Of a stretch of DNA of 64,000 nucleotides, positions 1 through 12,819 are shown one piece after another. Location: NCBI GenBank assembly GCA_034687125.1, contig JAQGBZ010000173.1, positions 1 to 64,000 of the forward strand, written 5' to 3'. Positions within the stretch are counted from its first letter, which is position 1, and each line of letters opens with the position of its first letter. Origin of the DNA: Neelides folsomi. Lineage: Eukaryota > Arthropoda > Collembola > Neelipleona > Neelidae. A program made the translations under genes and the position numbers. Below the pieces are notes generated by a model. The model did not search any database. It saw nothing but the letters and a program-made list of their open reading frames with translations, and was not told the DNA's origin.

Positions 1-136
1 CACAATCTTAGCAACGGTAGGTTTTTTTAAAATTAAACTTTTCGCTATTTTAGAGTAACTTTGACCTCTATCACTTAATTATGAGTTTTCTAATATCAAT
101 CGAAACTTCTTTACCTAAAGGCATTTTACCGCCTTT
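1..136 (-). pseudogene. Tc1-type transposase remnant, N-terminal end
   Basis: Read on the minus strand, an ATG near 136 opens MPLGKEVSIDIRKLIIK. It then meets stops, and one base out of frame continues as DRGQSYSKIAKSLILKKPTVAKI. That order (short basic start, helix-turn-helix with SYSKIAKSL and PTVAKI) is the paired-like DNA-binding start of Tc1-type transposases. The frame break and stops show it is dead. It runs off the left edge, so the catalytic part is not visible. Confidence 0.6.
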
Positions 137-1241
137 ATAATAAACAACATTTAAATTTTGCTGGGCCTTTGACTTATTGTCATACATGTACTATGCATGA
201 ATTATGTTAATAATGGCATAATTTATAGTGATATATTACATTTTGTTAAAGGTGGAAATAATTAGTTCCGGGCAAGAATCTCAAATTCCCCAATTACCAT
301 TTTATATTATCAAATTTTGAAATCGAAATGAACTGAAATTTTAATGATTTATATATTACATATAATTACGTAGATAGATAAAAATTTAAAGATCTAATTC
401 AAATAATTAAAAAGTTATCTTAAAGCATAATCGCTCATCAATAGTGGTGTAAATAAAAAGTACCGGCACTGTATATCCTACTTATATACTCTATGTAAGA
501 GTATGTACATACCATAGATATGTAGATATGTGTGTAAACCCTGGACGCTTGCAGTCGCAGAACAATATTAAACATATCTAACATAACTAATTTAATACTA
601 GTATATAAAGGTATTTTAACATAAATATAATTATTATTTCATGAAACATAAATAGGTGCTTCATGTATGTAATTTTACTATTCGTATATGTATATGCCAG
701 TTTGTATTTTACATTCATTTAAGTTTATTAGTTCAAATAACATATTATATCGTTAGCATTTGACATTAACCATCAAGAATAAATTTTTGTTTATAATCTT
801 CATTTTAACTGCAATTAAATGAATTTTATTAAAAACGGTTTTTAGATATTTTTGACAAATATTTTAAAGACGATTTATCAATTTTAATTATTGATAAAAA
901 ATACCAACGACCCTGCTATTTTGTATTAATTACACATAAATTTTTAACGTTTAGAGAACACTAATTTTAAGCCAAAATATAGTTTAAGTAATATTATTTA
1001 GGTATATTATAATATAGAAGTATGTTACTGATATATTATAATAGATACATATTATGAATATAGGATATATACAGTAGATATAATCAAATAATATATAAAA
1101 CCTATAAGTCATAATTAGATTAATAATTATATTATATTATAAATATGTATGGTTATCTTTAATCCTTCTGATATCTTTATATAAATGTATGCATATATTA
1201 TTTAATCCATAGAATTTAGTCCGTATAGAAGACTAAAGGTA
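137..1241. other. intergenic, AT-rich
   Basis: No coding signal is visible. The stretch is rich in TATA/ATAT runs. A short GC-richer patch near 250-300 may be the far end of the transposon remnant at the left edge, but I could not match a terminal inverted repeat to it. Confidence 0.5.
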
Positions 1242-4200
1242 TTAATGTGGAAGTTGCCGAAGGAAATCTTCAACATCAAAAGTTTTGAATTGGGTGAAAT
1301 CTAAATCGTCAAAAAGGGAATCTTCAACGTCCATTTCGTAGGAAATGGCTTTAAAATGGCTTTTGTAGTTTCCACTATAAAAAATTTAGGTGTAATAATT
1401 AAATAATATAAAAATCATTTAATTAAAGGCGTATTTAGTATAAATATAAATATTGTTTCATACTAATCAAAATTTTCAGAGTTGTTAATTGAATTTATTG
1501 GTTGCTCCATTTTTGGACTTGAAGGGACCTTTTGAGTTTGATTGGGAGAATTTGGGTTCCATAAAGGAAATTGTGTCGCTTTTACAAAACCTTGAATTTT
1601 TCTAAAATCATAAATCATAAATTATTGCATAGGTTTCATGTTTCATGTTGTGATCCAAATTTTAATTGTATGTATCTAAGTGAGTCTGATCGGAATGATC
1701 TCTAATATGTATAATATATGGATTCAAGATTACGTCATAACGGCATTAGTTTCTGTTTTAAAAGGATATCCAGGGTTTGGTATTGGCATTGCGGGAGAAT
1801 CTACAATTGTTTTACACAAAAAATATTAGTAATAAATATTCTCAAAAAATATTATCAAAGAAAACAATATCATACTTAATCAGATTTCATATTTTATATA
1901 ATGTACATAAAAGTAAACAAAAGTAGAATATTTTACAATAAGACATTCTAGTATAAGACAGTATAAAAATAAGATATAGGTACTACATATCTGTAGTATA
2001 ATAATATTATACTATACATGAGTATGTACATAGCTTTAGAGTACTCTACTCTACATAGAAAAATGTTAATAAAAATATTTTTTATTACTGTCAATATAAT
2101 ATAAACACAAACAAACAATCTGTATACCGTAGGTATAACCCGCATAACATATTCCATTTCATACGATAGGAATAAAATTGGAATTGGTGCATAATGTGTA
2201 ATGAGTATTAAAACATTACGTAAAGCAATAATGAATATTTAATTATTTATCTCTTAATTAAATGGAACATGACCTTCGGGCGAAAAATATTTTGAAAATG
2301 CTTGATGTTTCGGAATGTCCGGAAATAGAATTTTGCATTGGGAATAATTTTTGATACGATCGGGTAATGAAACTTCGCCGAGACTTTTTGAATCTTCCGG
2401 GCAAGAAAAATTCACCTAAATGAAACAACAAATGAATATTTTGATTATTTAGATATTTTATAAATATTTTTAAAGTTATTAACACATATTGCTACTAAAT
2501 TAAATATACAGGTATCATATGCTTAATTATCTATTTTCTAATTACTTTGCCTTCTTTGTCTACAAATGCGATTGTAATTCCGCCAAGTTTTGAATCTGTG
2601 AATCGAAGAAGAAATGTTCCTGTGCATTTATTGGCTAAAAGTCTTTCCGCTTCCAACCGACTTATAAAACCAATAATGAGCCCGTCGATCCAAAGACGTC
2701 TATTTAATTCGACATATTGAATAAATGCAATTAAGAGTATAATGAGTATAAGAAAAAATTTTAAATACTGAAAATTATTAATGTTAATTTTGATTACATT
2801 AAATGATTTTTTATTAGTTTTACGATTGAATGAAACCAAATCCAAAATGTAAATCCAAGATTGCTTGCTATTCTAAAAATAAAATCAATTTTGTTCATTG
2901 ACAACGTTAGTTCATTCGATTGTAAAAATAAGAGCTATTTGTAAATGCAATAATAGGCGCGGACATTTTGTTTATTTTGGAAATTCTTATACCTAATTAT
3001 GAATTTATTATTAATTTTTATTATGTTTAACCCTTCAACGTTAGTATACGAAAGCGACATTTTGTTGAATTGATTCCAGGTGATTTCGTTTGCTGAATTG
3101 TTTCTCAAAGCCAATTTATCAAGTAACCTACAATGTTGATCTGTTAACCCCTGGTTCTTTTCAATATTGAGCATCAGGGCGAAATAATCTTTCAATCCAT
3201 TTTCAACAAGATTCCAATGACACCTTAATAAAAAGTATTAGCACATTGTACTTATTGTTATTGTTAGTTTTTTAACTGATTTCAACACTTCAAATGATGA
3301 CTAAAAATATTAATGGCTTAACCTATCAGGAACAATAAAAGGAATTCTATTCGGTTGACAATTAATCGAATCCCACAAAATCGTCCCTTCAGCTTGAGGA
3401 CTTTGAATTCTCATGTTGACAATAACAACAACTGGATTTGAAACCGCGTGGATTTTAACTTCACGATCTCTCAACCACACTTTAGTTTTAAAATAAATGC
3501 TAAAATTTTGAAAAAAAAAAGATTAAGTGATGCCATCGATCCATAATAATTAATCTGCCCACTGTGTTTAACCATCCATAAGTTACGTAAAAGAGCAAAT
3601 AAAATAATTACCAAAACTTTTCTTCTGCTGCCAATTGATTGTCACATTTCTTCCTATTGACTGTTTTCAGCTTCAAATTGGGGAAGTTGACAATTGCTGT
3701 TTTGTTACTGTTGTCATCCACATTGATTACCATTGTCGCTTTATTGTTTTTAAACACACCAGTGACTCCTGTCACTGGGTGATTTTTATAAACTTCCACA
3801 GCTTCTCTTTCGTTAATTAAATGTAATTTAACCTCTGGTGGATTCAAATTTAATTCCATTAGTCCACCGACAAGATATCTCAATGACACTTTGTTCCTTT
3901 GAACTGAACCCTTAAGTATTATAGGTGATGGTTGTTCTTCGATCACTAATGTGGAAGTGCAAAGAGCTAATTCAAGACATGTGAGTTTTTCCTGAAATTA
4001 CATAACATTGACATAATTTATTTTTCCATCCTATAATTACTTTTTACTAAATTATATATTCAAAATTAAACCATATTTATTTCGTATATACCGAATAAAT
4101 ATTTAATGACGTTAGTGCATTTTGAACTTGTAGCGGGCTCATAAAATACAAAATATGTTTTGTTTCATTCACAATGTTATGGTTGTTCCAAATAAGTCGA

Positions 4201-5246
4201 AGCAATTTTTCACACCATTGTTGAAGAATGTCGATTTTCTGCTTCATTGGAGTTCCATTGGAAGCTCTTTGTTGTTCACATTCAAATAATTTAATTTCAT
4301 AAATGACACTTTTCCTTATTAGCTCCAACTCGTCAATTGACATTCTCAAAGAGCTTTCAAGCAAATCAAATACGACAATCTAAGCAATTCAACACAATTT
4401 ATAGTTAAATAAATTATATGTTAGTCTCATACAAGCATTGTAGATTAAGGATGAAGATATTGAAAGAAAGTTGACGTTTACAAATCTGTGAGCTTAAACT
4501 GTAAAGTATATTATTAAATGTTACATTTTGTTTCCAATCATTCAACATTTTTGAAGTATTTTTCATATGAATCTCAAGTATTTTGATTCTTAGGATTAAT
4601 TCAAGAGAATTCAACCATTCTGGAAGTTCATCAGATTTTGAACTTCGAACCAAATCAATTTCTGCTTTGAGCATTTGACAAATTTTGGTATAAATTTGAA
4701 GGGGCTCCATTAGCTGGATGGAATAGATTTCATTATTTAATATGCTGAGGTAATGTTTATTAAAATTGACTAATTATATTGGTATGTACCTAAAAGTTAA
4801 AATTAGTATACCTTCAATTGGTTCACCATATAATTTAAAAAAGTTTTTCTTTCAATATCATCGGTGGAATAAATTTCTTCATTCAACTTCCATAATAAAT
4901 CTTCAACAAAGGAATTTATATGTATGCAGTTGTCGATCGATAAATCCTCTCTTGTATAACAATTTAAAACTCGGATAAGTAGATATTAAATAATAATGTT
5001 AAAATATAAATATACACTTACATTTATTAGTATGTATTTAAGTAGTTAATTATGCTTTTACATAATTATATAATACATATTTAATGTATAAAAATAAATA
5101 AGCAATTCTAACTTTATTTTTTGTTCAATCCACTGTGCGAGAATTTTTCTGCCTTCTATTGGGAAGAAATCTCCATAGATGTAAAGATCTCGAATCTGCT
5201 GAAGATAGGACGAAGGAAGCAATTGGATTTCTGTCCATAAACTCAT
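1242..5246 (-). CDS. STAT: STAT transcription factor (signal transducer and activator of transcription)
   Basis: Latent cytoplasmic transcription factor activated by JAK-type tyrosine phosphorylation, dimerising through SH2 and entering the nucleus. The first exon starts at ATG 5246 ([18 protein letters not shown]...AQWIEQK), the STAT N-terminal interaction domain. Further exons are 4812-4974, 4433-4713, 4092 to about 4353 or 4379, 3612-3991, 3323-3499, 3032-3223, 2798-2872, 2546-2699, 2274-2415, 1734-1800, 1464-1601 and 1242-1374; all joins from 4092 downstream keep phase. They encode the coiled coil, the DNA-binding fold ([24 protein letters not shown]), the linker ([15 protein letters not shown]), the SH2 domain ([20 protein letters not shown]), a candidate phosphotyrosine ([10 protein letters not shown], like GYIKTE of vertebrate STATs) and an acidic tail ([11 protein letters not shown]). 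About 770 residues, normal for the family. The exon 1/2 join and the start of the 4092 exon are unresolved. Confidence 0.93.
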
Positions 5247-6203
5247 CTTTTTTCGTTAAGCAATTGTTTGCGACTTACTCACTCTTTGACTTTCAAATGA
5301 TCTTTGATATCTTTTTGGCTTCTCCTTTTACATAAGTAGGTATAACATAGCTTCATATATTTTTACTAAATATTAAGTGGGTTATCAAATTGCCGGATAT
5401 GGCTTGTTTACTTGTCCGAGCTCTTACAATGAGTCAACTTGCAAAATTGCTCATACAAAACTATAAAAAATTATCAATATTTGCATTTTATATTTTTTGA
5501 TTACATATTTCTCTTAAAAGTCTATAAATTTAAAGATTACAACTCATAATCCAAAATAATAAAGATTTTTTACAATCATAGAACTGACATCATTTCACCT
5601 CTCTATCTTATTGCCTGTAATTATTATTATAAGAATTATAACTTAATATAAGACAATGTAAAATAGGTAAAAATATTTAATAAGTTGTAGTCTAGTATGT
5701 CTGGTAGTTTAGTATATTTATTTTAGCCTCTAAATTAACTTATTTTTAAGAAATGTGAATATGATTGATTATATCCATATTCCAATGTATAGTATTAATT
5801 TAATTATAGCCTACATAGTACATACATTTAACAATGCTTAACTAACGTTTAGAAATCTTAACAGGCAAAAAAGTATCAAAATAAAAGCAAGCTCAATCAA
5901 TATAAAAGCTGCCTTAATTTTCCGGTAAAGACAAAGTTCATGAAAATTGTGGGAAAGAATAGAAGTATTAGAATTATTAGATAATAGAAAGAGAAAAAAA
6001 GGAAAATTTCAACAGGATTATTTACTTTTATTTTAAAATGGATTTTCCTTATTTTTTATCATTTATGTGACTAATTTGTGATTGTCAACTGAAGATCAAA
6101 CGATTGTTTGATATAGACCCTATTTGTGTAAATATTTAAGAGTATATAATGAACTTTAAAGAAGCTGTTTACTCCCAATTTTACAATCTTTTCTCTCATA
6201 AAA
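5247..6203. other. intergenic between STAT and the RBR ligase gene
   Basis: Divergent promoter space between the minus-strand STAT gene and the plus-strand RBR gene. A TATATAAT string at 6143-6150 lies about 55 bases before the RBR start codon and could be its TATA element. Nothing else is recognisable. Confidence 0.4.
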
Positions 6204-8648
6204 ATGAATAGTCAAGAAGAACCTATTTTAATTCGCTCTCTGGGAGATTTTTCAAATTGCGGTTTTTGCACTCAAAATGTTCTTGAAGGAACTGGAATTG
6301 TCATCAAGTCTTGTCTCCACACTTTGTGCCAGTAAGCAGAAATATCAATAATAACATTTCAGAATTCATTATTTAAAGTAATTATATCAGATGCTAAAAG
6401 TTTAAATAGAAGATGATAATTCCGTCAGTCACAAACTTAAATCAATTTTACATTTTATCACATAGATTTTGCATCGAAGGGGTAATCGAAGGATCTTCCA
6501 CCGAAGTCATTAATTGTGTTGTCAATGAAGAAGGACATCAATGTACTGGAACTCTTCTTCGGACTGAAATCAAAGCAGTAAGAATTTTTTCTGTTAAATG
6601 TTATAATAACAATATTAATATTATTCATTTTGAACCTTAATAAATAGAGGGCAATTTTATAATTTTATAATTAATTATGTTTTGATCACAGTTGTTGACT
6701 GAAGAATCTTACAGACGATATATGGGTCGGATTGCAAACGACGTTGCTTCTTCAATTACAAATTCCGAAAATTTTCATAAGTGTATGAATGGGGAGTGCA
6801 AAGGAGGATTCATCCTCGATGAAAGTGTTTCCGATTTCGTTTGCACAATGTGTGGCTTCCATACTTGTCGGATTTGCAACGTGATTTATAAATTTTTATG
6901 CATTATTTAGCAAATTTGGATAATTAGTTTCATTTTTTGGATTAGTGATTTGAATTAATAAATTTATTTAATTATGTTTTGTTTTAGTGCACCACTAATC
7001 GCCTGCCTGGAACGAGGTGTGTTGGAGAATGCGATACTTTCACAACGGATTCAATCACGCCCCAAACAATTGTAAAGAACTTGAGAAAAAGGAAAATTGT
7101 CACAAAGGCATTCGTCCCTGCCCCGGTCATTAAACGCCCTGTCGTGGACGTGAAGAATTTGTATAACCAAAATGTGAGACAAGACTTCATGTCGGGATGG
7201 GATCAAATAATGGAAAAGTTGAGGGATTTACCTTTATCGTCTGAAGTCGTATGATTTACTTTTCATTTTTTTACACCAATAACATAAAATTATTATAGTA
7301 ATTTACTAATATCGTATATGATGAACTCTTATTTATAACTTTAATTAATCCATAAAAATACAATTAAGTTTTAATTTGTTTAATTGAAGGATGAAAATGC
7401 GAAAATAGTCGATTTCATTGAGCGACAAGATTTTATAGCAAATTCCAAAGAATTTGAGTGCTCAATTTGTATTTGTGAAATTCCACCTGGTGATGGAGTC
7501 ATTCTCAAAGACTGTTATCATTTATTTTGCAAGTACGAATATTGATTTGCATTCCCATATTATAACTATACTATATTTAGACTTTGTATTTATTCTATTT
7601 TATATAATTAATGAATTGTTATTTTATAGAATTTGCGTATCTGGAATTGTCGAACATAGCGAAGAGCCCAAAGTCAAATGTCCATTTCAAACCAATGGAT
7701 ATTCCTGCACTTCCTTCATCGAAGATAGAGAAATACGAGCTGTAAAGTTTGACTTTTAAATTACAAAATTTCGTTTTTTAAATGTGTATTTTATAACACT
7801 GGATATTATGTATGTTATCCTAAATTTTGTATTTAGTACATAATTAATATGTTTTTTCCGTAGTTGGTGAGTGATGAAGTTTTTCAAAAGCACATTGGAC
7901 GGTCGCTCCAAACAGCTGAGCTCACTAACAAAAACGCCTTCCATTGTCAAACTCTCAATTGCAACTTTTGGTGCGAAGTGGAAGTTATAGATGGGAACTT
8001 CGATTGTCCGAATTGTAACAAGAAAAATTGCATTAAATGCAAAGTAATGTTCCAATTTTAACCAATTAACGTGTTTAATAATTTAGTCTTTTAAAGTTAC
8101 CTTTAAAGTTTTGAGGGTTTGTTAAAATTTAATTAGTAAACTTTAATTTGTATATATAGTTTGTATAATTATTGTTATTTAAGGCTGTTCATGAAAACGT
8201 GAGTTGTGAAGAATACAGAAGTAAAATTCATGATGGAGACTGCGATCCAGAATCTAAAATTGCACTCACTGTAAATTCAAATATTAAAATGTTTGATTTG
8301 GAATAATTTAAATGTTAGGTTTTACTTTGCTTACTTATTTTATGAATTTATAGAAAATGATCAACGAAGGAAAAGCAATGAGATGTCCAAACTGCCGAGT
8401 TGTGATAATCAAGGATGGTGGATGTGATGGAGTAATTTGTTCCGTATGTAGATTTAACATTTGTTGGATCACAAAGGGACCCCGTTGGGGACCAAAGGTA
8501 TGTTTATGCCCTTCCTAAAAGAAAATCTTTATTCATTCACTAATCGGAAATTGTTTACTTACTTAAGGGGCTTGGAGATTTTTCGAGTGGTTGCCGTTGC
8601 AGACTGGATGGAAAGAAGTGTCATCCAAAATGCACAAATTGTCATTAA
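6204..8648 (+). CDS. RBCK1-like: RBR E3 ubiquitin ligase of HOIL-1/RBCK1 type with a duplicated RING1-IBR module
   Basis: Ten exons, phases checked: 6204-6331, 6466-6577, 6692-6880, 6988-7248, 7390-7532, 7630-7741, 7864-8043, 8184-8270, 8354-8497 and 8568-8648 (1437 bases, 478 residues). The C-terminal half follows the HOIL-1 order: RING1 ([27 protein letters not shown]), IBR ([15 protein letters not shown]...[12 protein letters not shown]), then RING2 ([21 protein letters not shown]) and the HOIL-1 signature [13 protein letters not shown]...CHPKCTNCH. The Cys of GGCD is the expected thioester Cys. HOIL-1 works with HOIP in the linear-ubiquitin complex. Exons 1-4 hold a second RING1-IBR ([43 protein letters not shown]) with the same splice sites, joined by a basic linker ([11 protein letters not shown]). 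The N-terminal ubiquitin-like and NZF domains of vertebrate HOIL-1 are not seen. Confidence 0.9.
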
Positions 8649-10123
8649 GAATTCACCGCTCTCTACTCAACACTCATAACATAACATACTAGGTATACGC
8701 ATTTTCACGACGATTTTTAATCTTTAAGATTCTCAATTTGTTTTCAAATACCCATCTGATTTTTCCTCATGCTCCGTTTAAAACTCATTTTAGATAATTA
8801 CTAAAAATTACAAAATACATATATTTTATATTAATATATTGTAAATTATAATGATAGTGATAGTAAATAGTAAATAAAATTAGCTTTTAGTTTGAATGGA
8901 CTAAAAAGCTACAATTATTGGTTTATTCAAACAATCATTGGAATAGTTCAAAATAATTGTGTATTACTTAATTAAACTACTCAAACAGGGGAAGATAATC
9001 GAAATGATAATTAATGCTCAAATGATATGTAAACAATATACCTATACTCTGTGATCTTTTTGAAATAGTAATTAACTTAATGCATGATATTATTATTTCT
9101 AATACTCATATACTATACTAATTTTTACTATTATTACTTACTTTTACTATAACTAAATATAACTAAATTGATTTTTGTATTTTTTTAAATATTTAATCAT
9201 TTTACTAGGTTATAATTAAATTCCAATGAGAAAATGGATAATAATTATTCGAGTATTTAATAGAGATCTTACAATTATCGCCGTCTTTAAGGTGAATGTA
9301 ACTTAATTTACCTAACTAGGTTAATTATAACATCATCAAAGATAAAATATAATTACAAAGTCATATTTAATACAATGAATTTTTATCAAATAAAGAGTCA
9401 ATACTGTATAATATAAAATAATAATACATTGTATTATTTTTTAATTGCACACTTATAGTCTCTAAAGTCATAATAATGTATAATAAATCTATGCATTAAA
9501 AAACTTTTCCATTATGGCTATTAAATATAAAAAAATCTCAAAAAACTCTAAAGATGGTTTTATTGTTTGTCTGATTGTGATTTGTGATTAATATTAAAAA
9601 GACAGATGCATTCATGCGAATTGGAGAACTACCATATACGCTGTTACATATTTATTATCTATGCAGTTGCATAAATACCTATTTTATATCTAAGTCTGCT
9701 CATTCTCTAATGATAGAAACAATTGGGAATTGAAATCTCCTTTTAACTTTCATTTCAATTAATTGTACGTGATCTTGACATCTTGAATGTATTTGTGATA
9801 ATTGAAGGTTTTGTCCAAGGAGTTGTTCTTCCTCGTGGTCATTCGTGTGGTGCGTAAATTCGTAAAGGTCATTGAATCATTTCATATTAATAAAAGAGCG
9901 AACCAATAATGTATTAAAGAAGAGTCTGGAGATGACATAATTAGTTCTGTATGACTCCAATGACACAATTTGCTTAATCACCTCGCCCTCGTGCCCTTCC
10001 TTATAATTTTCTCCCTTATTGATAAAAACTTGAATGAGTCAGCTTGGATCCTCAGACTCCCATTTCAATATCATTTTTATCCACATAACTTCATGTACAT
10101 TAGAAGGATCCAGAATTAGGAAA
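8649..10123. other. intergenic, AT-rich
   Basis: About 1.5 kb with no coding signal. It carries the presumed 3' end of the RBR gene and the promoter of the downstream MATH gene. TATAAT near 10001 lies about 120 bases before that gene's start codon. No repeats stand out. Confidence 0.4.
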
Positions 10124-11760
10124 ATGTTTTTTGTAAAGTTTTTGCTATGTGGTCTTTTCCTAACGCTTGTCGATGGGCAAGCGGACCAGCAACATCAGTG
10201 GTTTGAAGACACTTTGGACGATTTTTTAAGAAATGGCGATGCCTCCGCGGACATTCAAATATCAACTTGTAAAATTTCATCAAAAGAACTCGTTTCGACG
10301 GCTTCCGCAACAGCCGCAAGAGTCCTTAAAGGAGTTTGCAATCCGAGTAAGTTTTAAATATTTTTAATAAATACTTTATTTCTTTATTGTTAATTTAAAA
10401 GAGCATTATGAAATTAAGTGCTTATGAATATGAAACAACCTAAATAAATATTTAAATATAATCGAAAATGTGTTAAATTGTAGAGTTTTTTATTGACTTA
10501 TGTAGCTTGTTAATATTTGAATTAAAAACTATATTACGATTTTTTGTAATTTTTAGGCGAAATTGAAGAAAGATTCTCAACAATGGAATCCAATTTTGAA
10601 GATCAAATGTCGGGTTTAAAGGGAATTCTCACTCGTGTTGAAGATCGGATTGTGGAACAAAACAACGAACTGAGGAGATTAAAAAGACTCGTAACGATCG
10701 GGGCATTGAAAACTAAAGTTGGTGGAAGTTCTGCAGGGAACGGCGGAGGTTCAACAGTTGTTGATAATAATCCAAACCATCGCCCTGCTTACATTCCACC
10801 CGTTCCTCATAGAGCTGAAGAAGTGGTCGAGGACGAAGATGACGCCAGATTTCATGAAAATACTCTTCATTTGAGAAATGGCCATGTTGGACCAAGATCA
10901 GATGAAATTTCAAGGTGAGTATAATCGAATTAATGAATCAATAATAAAAATTAAACAACATTAAACAACAATCAAACTAAACAATAAAAAATTGTCAAAA
11001 ATTTAAAATAAAAAATATTTTTTACAGAGAACAATGAATTATTGTTTGCTTATATATATTTTATGTATGTATGTAAATTGACTAAGAGAGTTTGTTATTT
11101 AAAAATATAGGCAAAATTCATCAGTCATTTTTGATCCAAACGGAAGAAGAGTCTTTGTTTACTATTGGGTCGTTACTGGAATATCTTACAAATTAAACAA
11201 TTGGCATAACAAACAAGTATTGAGATCCAATTACTTTTATACTTACCCTGGTGGTTATAAAATGTAAGATTCGACTTCTATAAAAATAATATTGATCAAG
11301 AATAAATCTTTATTATTTGAAATTACTATAAATTAAATATTTAAAATAATCTTATTTCTAATCTATTTAGTTTTTGTACATAAATGCTCATTAAATTAAA
11401 ATTTATTTTAATTCATTTAACAGGTACATGAAAATTCTTCCACGCTACACTACCAATTCAATGTATATCCACGTGGGATTGACCAAAGGACAATTTGACG
11501 ACTCAATCCCATGGCCATTTACATTAAAAATGAAAGTCCAAGTGTTGAACCAAGAAGAGCAAGGCGGACGAGGGCAAGATTTAAATTCTCGACTTTGGGA
11601 TCCGAAAGAACTTTGTTCGGGTTCAAATTGGAGAAAACCCACATTTGGAGATAATCCAGAATGTGTGGGCCTTGGATTTCCTCATGAGGTTATCAACGTC
11701 CCTGAATTCGTATGGAACGATCGAATTATCATTAAACTCAATGTTTACCTCGACTCCTAA
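10124..11760 (+). CDS. secreted coiled-coil protein with C-terminal MATH/TRAF-type domain
   Basis: Four exons with checked phases: 10124-10346, 10557-10914, 11111-11263 and 11424-11760 (356 residues). The ATG at 10124 is chosen over an upstream in-frame start because it gives a clean signal peptide (MFFVKFLLCGLFLTLVDGQA). Next come a Cys-containing head, a coiled coil (about residues 80-120: ERFSTMESNFEDQMSGLKG, NNELRRLKRL), a Gly/Pro/acidic linker, and a MATH fold from about residue 200. MATH marks are YYWVVTGISYKL, YTYPGGYKMYMKILP, MYIHVGLTKGQFDDSIPWPF, LTLKMKV-type strands and the end FVWNDRIIIKLNVYL. TRAF adaptors have the same coiled-coil plus MATH order but are cytosolic; meprins carry MATH outside the cell. 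The signal peptide implies secretion. AATAAA lies at 11788. Ligand and role are unknown. Confidence 0.85.
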
Positions 11761-12371
11761 TCAAACAATTAAAGTTGATTTATGAGAAATAAACTATTTT
11801 TTGAAATTTAAATATTGACTTTTAGCATGCAAGCACAATGCATTGTATTGCATCAATTGTATGCTTAATTAAAATAATACCAATCATATTTAAGTAATTA
11901 ATGTGTTAATATACCAATGTATTATTTTAAATGTTTTTGTATGTATTATGTGTTTACTTTTAAGTTCATTAAAATTGTATTTAAGAATCTTTAAATATAA
12001 ATATAAACAAATATAACATTATAAACATAATTATAGGTAATATAAATTATTCATTAGCTACCTAAATAAAATACATACACTACATAAATGTGTGTACCAT
12101 ACCATAGAATGTAGAAAGGAACTCTTACATTAGACAACTCAACATAGAGAAAAGTTTTTTATCATAAACAAGTTAGTTTGCATTATTTATGCTTAACTAG
12201 GATTATAGTATCTTAATAGAGTTAGAAGGGCCGAGATAGATAAGCTTAATAGATTCATGTGAAAGTGATTGCCATTCTCTGGTTGACCAATATAGGGCAA
12301 TTATTAGCCAGAGGAATGCAAGTTCTCTGGCTTTCAACTACAAGGTAAATGCAGAACCTCTCACCAATCAA
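11761..12371. other. intergenic
   Basis: Holds the polyadenylation signal of the MATH gene near 11788 and otherwise AT-rich DNA. A somewhat GC-richer stretch at 12220-12360 precedes the tRNA gene. I see no gene in it. Confidence 0.4.
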
Positions 12372-12444
12372 GTGCTTATGGTGTAGTGGTTATCACATCT
12401 GTCTAACACACAGAAGGTCCCAGGTTCGATACCTGGTAGGCACA
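12372..12444 (+). tRNA. tRNA-Val (anticodon AAC)
   Basis: 73 bases fold as a cloverleaf. The acceptor arm GTGCTTA pairs with TAGGCAC (one G-U pair), with A as discriminator. The D-arm region TGGTGTAGTGGTT is the pol III A box. The anticodon stem TCTGT/ACAGA encloses loop CTAACAC with anticodon AAC, and GGTTCGATACC is the B box/T arm. The body matches the usual animal tRNA-Val pattern (GTAGTGGTTATCAC). No intron and no encoded CCA, as normal for a eukaryotic gene. A T-rich stretch follows at 12448-12460 and would serve as pol III terminator. Confidence 0.95.
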
Positions 12445-12819
12445 TTGAATTTTTTCTCCTTTTGTATTTTTAATCTCTTACAAATGCTCTTTAGTTATAA
12501 AATTTAACATTATACTTGTTCTATATTTTAATTTTATGCTAATATGCTAACTTTATTGAAAAACTATGTATGAATTTTGTGTTTAGACTTTATTTTGTTT
12601 GAGGGATTATTATAGGAATTGAAAGAACATGAAGAAATTCAATTCAATTCAATCATAATTTCATAATGTATTTAATTTATTATTTAGAATTAATAAAATT
12701 TTAGAATTTACATTTTTTACATTTTTTAATTGTTCTTAATATTAGTACAAAAATTTAACTTTCAAAATCAATGTTTTATTTTTTAAAAATACTAAATATT
12801 GTATAATATATTGTTTATT

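Noticed and set aside
1948-2157. 69-residue open frame inside the STAT gene
   Set aside because: Lies in an intron between checked exons and is hydrophobic AT-rich noise.
6204-7248. First RING1-IBR unit as a separate gene
   Set aside because: No stop codon closes it before a proper donor at 7249 that joins in phase to the exon at 7390; one gene is simpler, though RNA should confirm.
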